Assembly: GCA_012839395.1 (NCBI GenBank)
Contig: DUNJ01000052.1
Span: 1-19,354, forward strand
DNA from: Tepidimicrobium sp.
Lineage (GTDB): Bacteria; Bacillota; Clostridia; Tissierellales; Tepidimicrobiaceae
Length of the DNA stretch: 19,354 bases
Direction: 5' to 3'
How positions within the stretch are numbered: position 1 is the stretch's first letter; the number at the start of each line of letters is the position of its first letter. The notes under the pieces were generated by a model. That model did no database searches. It had not been told where the DNA came from and worked only from the letters and a program-made list of their open reading frames with translations. The position numbers and the translations under genes are program-made. Below are positions 15,564 through 19,354 of this stretch, one piece after another.

Positions 15564-16300
15564 AAGTTGATAATATATCTCAAAGCTATGTGGTAGGCGA
15601 TGAGGTACTAGATGCCATATTGAACGTCTCATTCGATGTTTATGATAATGAATTCTTAGTTATCCTAGGACCAGGTAACTGCGGTAAAACTGTCCTATTA
15701 AATGTCATCGGCGGATTGGAGAAACCTACAGGAGGAAAATTATACCTAGATGGCGAGGAGATAGTAGGTAGCGATAAGAGAATAAGCATGGTCTTTCAAG
15801 AGCTGGCATTGATGCCGTGGAAAACTGTTATGGAGAATGTGGAATTTGGCCTTCAAATCGAAGGTGTCGATAAAAAGACTAGAAGAGAAATTGCACAAAA
15901 GTATATAGATCTTGTACAGTTGACAGGTTTTGAAAAAAGTTATCCTAGCCAACTATCTGGCGGTATGAAACAAAGGGTTGGTATTGCAAGGGCTTATACA
16001 AGTAATCCGGAAATATTATTGATGGATGAACCGTTCGGCCAGTTGGATGCTCAAACGCGTTATTCTATGCAGGAGGAAATTCAAAAAATTTGGCAGCAGG
16101 AAAAGAGAACAATACTATTTGTTACCAACAATATTGAAGAGGCAATATACCTTGGAGATAGGATTATCTTAATGAGCAAGTCCCCAGGAAAGATTAAGGA
16201 AATCTATGATATAGATCTACCAAGGCCTCGTAATTCAATGGATCCTGAGTTTTTGGCAATACGGAAGGAAGTTTCTGAGAATACGGATCTTGCATTATAG
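15533..16300 (+). CDS. ABC transporter ATP-binding protein 1 (degenerate Walker A and H-loop, intact signature)
   Basis: NitT/TauT-type ATPase, 255 residues if it starts at GTG 15533; ATG 15539 is equally possible, as an AAAGG site lies 5 and 11 bases away respectively. Walker A is GPGNCGKT (46-53), in which the inner glycine of the usual GPSGCGKT is Asn. The Q-loop MVFQ is present. The signature LSGGM (141-145) is canonical and Walker B LLMDEP has its Glu166. The switch histidine is replaced by Asn199 (FVTNNIEEA instead of FVTHDIEEA). In an ABC dimer this ATPase would give a weakened Walker-side site but a good signature to its partner. The terminal segment DLPRPRNSMDPEF is typical of the SsuB/TauB group. 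Confidence 0.9.
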   Translation: MSMDKSRVKLKVDNISQSYVVGDEVLDAILNVSFDVYDNEFLVILGPGNCGKTVLLNVIGGLEKPTGGKLYLDGEEIVGSDKRISMVFQELALMPWKTVMENVEFGLQIEGVDKKTRREIAQKYIDLVQLTGFEKSYPSQLSGGMKQRVGIARAYTSNPEILLMDEPFGQLDAQTRYSMQEEIQKIWQQEKRTILFVTNNIEEAIYLGDRIILMSKSPGKIKEIYDIDLPRPRNSMDPEFLAIRKEVSENTDLAL

Positions 16301-16321
16301 CATTAGGAGGAGGAAAATTGT

Positions 16322-17074
16322 ATGAGTAAAGCCAAAGGAGAATATAAAGTTGAAGTCAAAAATTTGACTAAGTATTTTGGGGATTTACATGTATTGGATG
16401 ATATATCATTTAATATTAAAGAAGGTGAATTTATCTGCGTTGTAGGGCCAACTGGATGCGGGAAAACAACCTTTCTAAACCTGTTAACGAAGATTTATGA
16501 GCCTACAAAGGGAAATTTATTTATCGATGGTGAGCCTGCGGATCCAAAAAAACACAATCTATCCTTTGTGTTTCAGGAACCTTCATCTTTTCCCTGGCTA
16601 ACCGTTGAGGAGAACTTGAGATTTGGCTTGGAAATTAAAAATGTAGATAAAGCGGAAATCGATGAAAGGGTAGAATCCATTATATCTCTATTGGGATTAG
16701 AGAGGTTTAGGAATTCTTATCCTCATCAATTGTCCACTAGTATGGCACAGAGGATAATTATCGGAAGGGCCTTTGTTACAGATCCAGACCTTCTGCTTAT
16801 GGATGAACCTTATGGGCAGATGGACGTTAAGTTGAGGTTTTATCTAGAAGATGAGGTAATTCGTTTATGGCAAGAACTGGGTAGTACGGTTGTATTTATT
16901 ACCCATAACACGGAGGAAGCGGTTTATCTTGCCGAAAAGATTTTAATACTAACAAACAAACCAGCTACTATTAAAGAGGAAGTAATAGTAGATCTACCAA
17001 GACCAAGGGATGTCACTTCCCCTGAGTTTGTAGAGATTAGAAAGTATGTAACTGATCAGATTAAATGGTGGTAG
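16322..17074 (+). CDS. ABC transporter ATP-binding protein 2 (intact Walker and H-loop, degenerate signature)
   Basis: Second NitT/TauT-type ATPase, 250 residues, starting at ATG 16322 behind GGAGGAGG. Walker A GPTGCGKT (42-49), Q-loop FVFQ, Walker B LLMDEP with Glu162 and the switch His195 (FITHNTEEA) are all intact. The signature motif, normally LSGGM, reads LSTSM (137-141), losing both glycines, and the D-loop reads GQMDVKLR instead of the usual GQLDAQTR type. These losses mirror those of ATPase 1, so the two genes appear co-adapted. The tail DLPRPRDVTSPEF matches ATPase 1 and its family. It is the last gene of the operon. Confidence 0.9.
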   Translation: MSKAKGEYKVEVKNLTKYFGDLHVLDDISFNIKEGEFICVVGPTGCGKTTFLNLLTKIYEPTKGNLFIDGEPADPKKHNLSFVFQEPSSFPWLTVEENLRFGLEIKNVDKAEIDERVESIISLLGLERFRNSYPHQLSTSMAQRIIIGRAFVTDPDLLLMDEPYGQMDVKLRFYLEDEVIRLWQELGSTVVFITHNTEEAVYLAEKILILTNKPATIKEEVIVDLPRPRDVTSPEFVEIRKYVTDQIKWW

Positions 17075-17084
17075 GCTTAGCCAT

Positions 17085-17152
17085 GGGAACGAAGGTTATA
17101 ATTAATGGCAGATGCGAAGGCATAGGACAACCAGATTTTAACAATCGTTCCC
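17085..17152 (+). other. Nested inverted repeat, possible structured RNA
   Basis: GGGAACGA (17085-17092) pairs perfectly with TCGTTCCC (17145-17152). Inside it GGTT (17094-17097) pairs with AACC (17129-17132), and ATGC (17112-17115) with GCAT (17120-17123) across a GAAG loop. The layering suggests a folded RNA in the 3' region of the ABC operon. I recognise no known RNA class. Confidence 0.4.
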
Positions 17153-17229
17153 TACCACCTATACTGGGTTCATATAAATCAAATAGGAAAAACATTTGAA
17201 ATAGACTTAATAGACCTATTGAATTAGTT

Positions 17230-17258
17230 TTAATATAGAAATTATTATATTTTATAAT
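17230..17258 (+). promoter_or_regulatory. Possible promoter for the family-5 transporter operon
   Basis: A perfect -10 hexamer TATAAT (17253-17258) lies 17 bases after TTAATA (17230-17235), a four-of-six -35 match. In AT-rich DNA this is weak evidence. It would give a leader of about 220 bases containing all the hairpins that follow. Confidence 0.4.
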
Positions 17259-17278
17259 TTGCAGAAATCCATATCAAT

Positions 17279-17374
17279 GTTAAGCTATATGCATGTTTAG
17301 GCATATATGATGAAGCTTAGTTGATCAAAATGAAAGGTAGCCAATTTGAAAATGGCTTGGTGCTCTGAAGAGCA
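17279..17374 (+). promoter_or_regulatory. Leader stem-loops upstream of the terminator
   Basis: Three stems are visible. The first is a two-part stem, GTTAAGCT with AGCTTAGT (17279-17286, 17314-17321), carrying inner ATATGC/GCATAT and a 7-nt bulge. The second is AGCCA/TGGCT (17339-17343, 17353-17357). The third is TGCTC-TGAA-GAGCA (17361-17374). Together they resemble the sensing half of a leader attenuator. I cannot match them to a known riboswitch. Confidence 0.4.
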
Positions 17375-17406
17375 GATATCTAGATAAAAAACATATAAAA
17401 ATTACT

Positions 17407-17460
17407 AAAAACCATGAAGGTTAGATCACTTAAGAATAAGTGGTTACTTCTTGGTTTTTT
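17407..17460 (+). terminator. Intrinsic terminator in the leader of the family-5 binding-protein gene
   Basis: AAAAACCATGAAG (17407-17419) pairs with CTTCTTGGTTTTT (17447-17459) with one mismatch, above an inner ATCACTT/AAGTGGT stem, and ends in a six-T run. It stands only 27 bases before the ATG at 17488. A promoter downstream of it would leave almost no room for a leader, so transcription of the gene probably has to pass through it. That points to conditional termination. Confidence 0.65.
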
Positions 17461-17487
17461 GATTTAATAGAGGAGTGAACAAAGATA

Positions 17488-19068
17488 ATGAAAAAAACGA
17501 GTTTAATACTTATAGTTTCTGTACTAATTATAGCCTTAGTTGGATGCGGTAAAAATGAAGCCATTAATGACAAGCTTAAGGATGAATTGGTTATAGCAAT
17601 AGGAGATGAACCGGAGGAGGGTTTTGATCCTGTGATGGGCTGGGGTAGATATGGCAACCCCTTATTTCAAAGCACCTTAATAGATATGGATCATAATATG
17701 GATATTGTCTATGACCTGGCTACCGAATATAATATTAGCGACGATGGGCTTATATGGACATTTAAGCTTAGAGATGATGCATATTTTACCGATGGAGAAA
17801 AGCTAACTGCAGAAGATGTGATTTTTACCTTTGAAGAAGCAAAGACCAGCGGTTCAATTGTGGATTTAACCAATATGGAAAGCGTATCTTTAATAGATGA
17901 GGAGACTATCCAATTTAAGTTAAAGAAACCGGATCTAGCATTTATATATACAGTAGCAGCTACAGGAATTGTACCAAAACATGCCTATGGGCCCGATTAC
18001 GGGGAAAATCCTATAGGTAGTGGACCATTTAAACTGATACAGTGGGATAAGGGCCAACAGGTTATCATGGAGGCTAATGAAGAGTATTATGATGATGTTC
18101 CAGAAATAAAGAAGGTTACTATGCTGTTTATGGAGGAAGATGCCATCTTAGCTGCTGCTAAGGCTGGGCAACTGGATGTGGCAATGACTACGCCAGGATT
18201 AGCTGATCAAGATATAGGTGGAATGAACTTAGTAAATTTAAAAACCATAGATAATCGTGGTATTACTTTACCTTATGTAAGGGATGAAGGCAAGGTAGAT
18301 GAAGGTGGAAACAAGATAGGGAACAATGTAACAGCTGATATTGCCATAAGGAGGGCTTTATCCTATGGTATAGATAGAAATAAGCTTGTGGAAGACGTAT
18401 TGAATGGATATGGGAGGCCTGCCTATACTGAATGTGATGGCATGCCTTGGGCAAATGAAGAGGCAATTGTAGAATATGATTTGGAAAAGGCGAAGGATAT
18501 ATTAGATAAGGCAAATTGGGTCGATAACGGTGATGGAATTAGGGAGAAGGATGGATTGAAGGCTGAGTTCAACCTAATATATCCTGCTAGCGATTCTACT
18601 AGGCAAGCCCTTGCCACAGCAGTAGCATTGCAAGCCGAGGATTTGGGAATAAAGATCAACGTAGAAGGCACTAGCTGGGATGTAATAGGTGAGAATATGT
18701 ATAGCGATGCGGTATTGATGGGATGGGGGGCACAAAACCCTATAGAAACCTATTTGCTATACCATAGCGATAATATGGGTAGAGATTATTACAATCCAGA
18801 GTATTTTTCTAGCTCTACTGTAGATGAGCATATAGATAATGCAATGGCCGCTAGAGACATTGATGAGTCCATGGAACATTGGAAAAAGGTTCAATGGGAT
18901 GGGAAAACCGGCGTATCAACCCAAGGGGAAGCTCCTTGGACCTGGTTGGTAAATGTGGATCATGTATATTATATTAGGGAAGGTTTGGATATAGGAAAGC
19001 AAAGGATTCACCCTCATGGTCATTCTTGGCCATTGGTGTCCAACTTAAAAGATTGGAAATGGAATTAG
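17488..19068 (+). CDS. Family-5 (peptide/nickel) ABC transporter substrate-binding lipoprotein
   Basis: A 526-residue extracytoplasmic binding protein of the DppA/OppA/NikA family. The start has AGAGGAG upstream, and the signal sequence ends in ALVGC, making Cys20 the anchored residue. The mature part has the family landmarks: GWGRYGNPLFQSTL near the N-terminus, YNISDDGLIWTFKLRDDAYFTDGEKLTAEDVIFT, VPKHAYG, NPIGSGPFKL and AIRRALSYGIDRNKL. Near the C-terminus is a small histidine cluster, His508, His510 and His512 (RIHPHGHSWP). Family members carry peptides, opines, glutathione or nickel chelates. The cluster and the larA neighbour make nickel uptake conceivable, but the sequence alone does not settle it. 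A permease gene follows 16 bases downstream. Confidence 0.86.
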   Translation: MKKTSLILIVSVLIIALVGCGKNEAINDKLKDELVIAIGDEPEEGFDPVMGWGRYGNPLFQSTLIDMDHNMDIVYDLATEYNISDDGLIWTFKLRDDAYFTDGEKLTAEDVIFTFEEAKTSGSIVDLTNMESVSLIDEETIQFKLKKPDLAFIYTVAATGIVPKHAYGPDYGENPIGSGPFKLIQWDKGQQVIMEANEEYYDDVPEIKKVTMLFMEEDAILAAAKAGQLDVAMTTPGLADQDIGGMNLVNLKTIDNRGITLPYVRDEGKVDEGGNKIGNNVTADIAIRRALSYGIDRNKLVEDVLNGYGRPAYTECDGMPWANEEAIVEYDLEKAKDILDKANWVDNGDGIREKDGLKAEFNLIYPASDSTRQALATAVALQAEDLGIKINVEGTSWDVIGENMYSDAVLMGWGAQNPIETYLLYHSDNMGRDYYNPEYFSSSTVDEHIDNAMAARDIDESMEHWKKVQWDGKTGVSTQGEAPWTWLVNVDHVYYIREGLDIGKQRIHPHGHSWPLVSNLKDWKWN

Positions 19069-19084
19069 ATAATTGGGGTGCTTT

Positions 19085-19354
19085 ATGAATCAAAGAAGAC
19101 TTAGAAATATATTCTTAAACTTAATAAGATTAATAACCTTATTGATTGCAGTTTCTATCATAGCCTTTAGTTTGATAAGCCTATCGCCGATAGACCCGGT
19201 ACAGGCTTATGTGGGAGCTGGAGCTGCAGTAAGTCCAGAGCAAAGGGAAAACATTGCTAAGATTTGGGGGCTGGATAGATCGCCTATAGAGGGATTTATA
19301 TCCTGGGGAGGTGCCATTATTAGGGGAGATTTTGGCACTTCCCTAATATATAGA
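19085..19354 (+). CDS. Peptide/nickel ABC transporter permease, N-terminal part (DppB/NikB family), cut by the window end
   Basis: Ninety codons of an inner-membrane permease are visible from ATG 19085, with a GGGGTG-like ribosome binding site. A basic start (NQRRLRNIF) precedes the first membrane helix (residues about 9-33). Then come the SPIDPVQAY motif and SPEQRENIAKIWGLD, the extracytoplasmic segment typical of DppB/OppB/NikB, and IRGDFGTSL. The reading frame is open at the window edge. The second permease and ATPase genes presumably follow outside the window. Confidence 0.88.
   Translation, partial: MNQRRLRNIFLNLIRLITLLIAVSIIAFSLISLSPIDPVQAYVGAGAAVSPEQRENIAKIWGLDRSPIEGFISWGGAIIRGDFGTSLIYR

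Larger units (their letters stand above)
17075..17487. other. Structured 413-bp gap before the family-5 binding-protein gene
   Basis: The gap holds an 8-bp nested inverted repeat (17085-17152), a possible promoter (17230-17258), three smaller stem-loops (17279-17374) and a terminator hairpin (17407-17460). A 38-codon open frame at 17083-17199 (MGTKVIINGRCEGIG...) has no ribosome binding site, and I think it is not a gene. The gap is too structured to be passive spacer. Confidence 0.5.

Noticed and set aside
17083..17199. 38-codon open frame after the second ATPase gene
   Set aside because: No ribosome binding site and no recognisable family; the start lies within a strong inverted repeat that better explains the sequence.
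17361..17374. GCTC-TGAA-GAGC hairpin as part of a known riboswitch (NiCo, SAM, guanidine)
   Set aside because: The conserved core sequences of those classes are not visible around it.
1..19354. Mobile elements, CRISPR arrays, tRNA or rRNA genes
   Set aside because: I looked for transposase motifs, terminal repeats, regularly spaced repeats and tRNA/rRNA-like sequences and saw none that I could support.

Overview
The window looks like a chromosomal segment from a low-GC, anaerobic Gram-positive bacterium, most likely a Clostridia-type Bacillota. The evidence is AT-rich DNA, strong AGGAGG ribosome binding sites, lipoprotein signal peptides on every solute-binding protein, AGA/AGG/ATA-rich codon use, and GTG or TTG starts on some genes. 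It holds organic-acid and sugar-acid transport and catabolism genes. I see no rRNA, tRNA, CRISPR array, transposase, phage gene or regulator gene.

Region 1 (about 1-5590) is a hexuronate/mannonate-type operon. A TRAP transporter (dctP, hairpin, dctQ, dctM) is followed by a zinc alcohol dehydrogenase, uxuA (mannonate dehydratase) and the decayed remains of an SDR-family fructuronate reductase (mannonate oxidoreductase). The order dehydrogenase-uxuA-SDR is that of Bacillus subtilis yjmD-uxuA-yjmF. Here the SDR gene has several frameshifts and stops and has lost its middle. A strong stem-loop closes the operon.

Region 2 (about 5590-7850) holds one major facilitator permease on the minus strand, then a 690-bp AT-rich divergent intergenic region with a good promoter candidate for the next operon.

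Region 3 (7852-12206) encodes an alkaline-phosphatase-superfamily hydrolase, a beta-hydroxyacid dehydrogenase and a LarA-type nickel-pincer racemase/epimerase. Region 4 (12628-17074) encodes a complete NitT/TauT-type ABC importer: lipoprotein, hairpin, two different permeases and two different ATPases. The two ATPases have degenerated in complementary positions. This predicts one consensus and one degenerate ATP site, an arrangement known mainly from heterodimeric ABC exporters.

Region 5 (17075 to the end) is a structured 413-bp leader with an intrinsic terminator just before the ribosome binding site, then a family-5 (peptide/nickel) binding lipoprotein and the start of its permease gene, cut by the window edge. 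Because LarA enzymes need nickel, a nickel role for this transporter is a reasonable but unproven idea.

My overall reading is that regions 3-5 form an undescribed module for importing and converting an anionic, possibly phosphorylated or sulfonated, 2-hydroxyacid, next to a conventional but partly broken mannonate pathway. The substrate cannot be read from the sequence.
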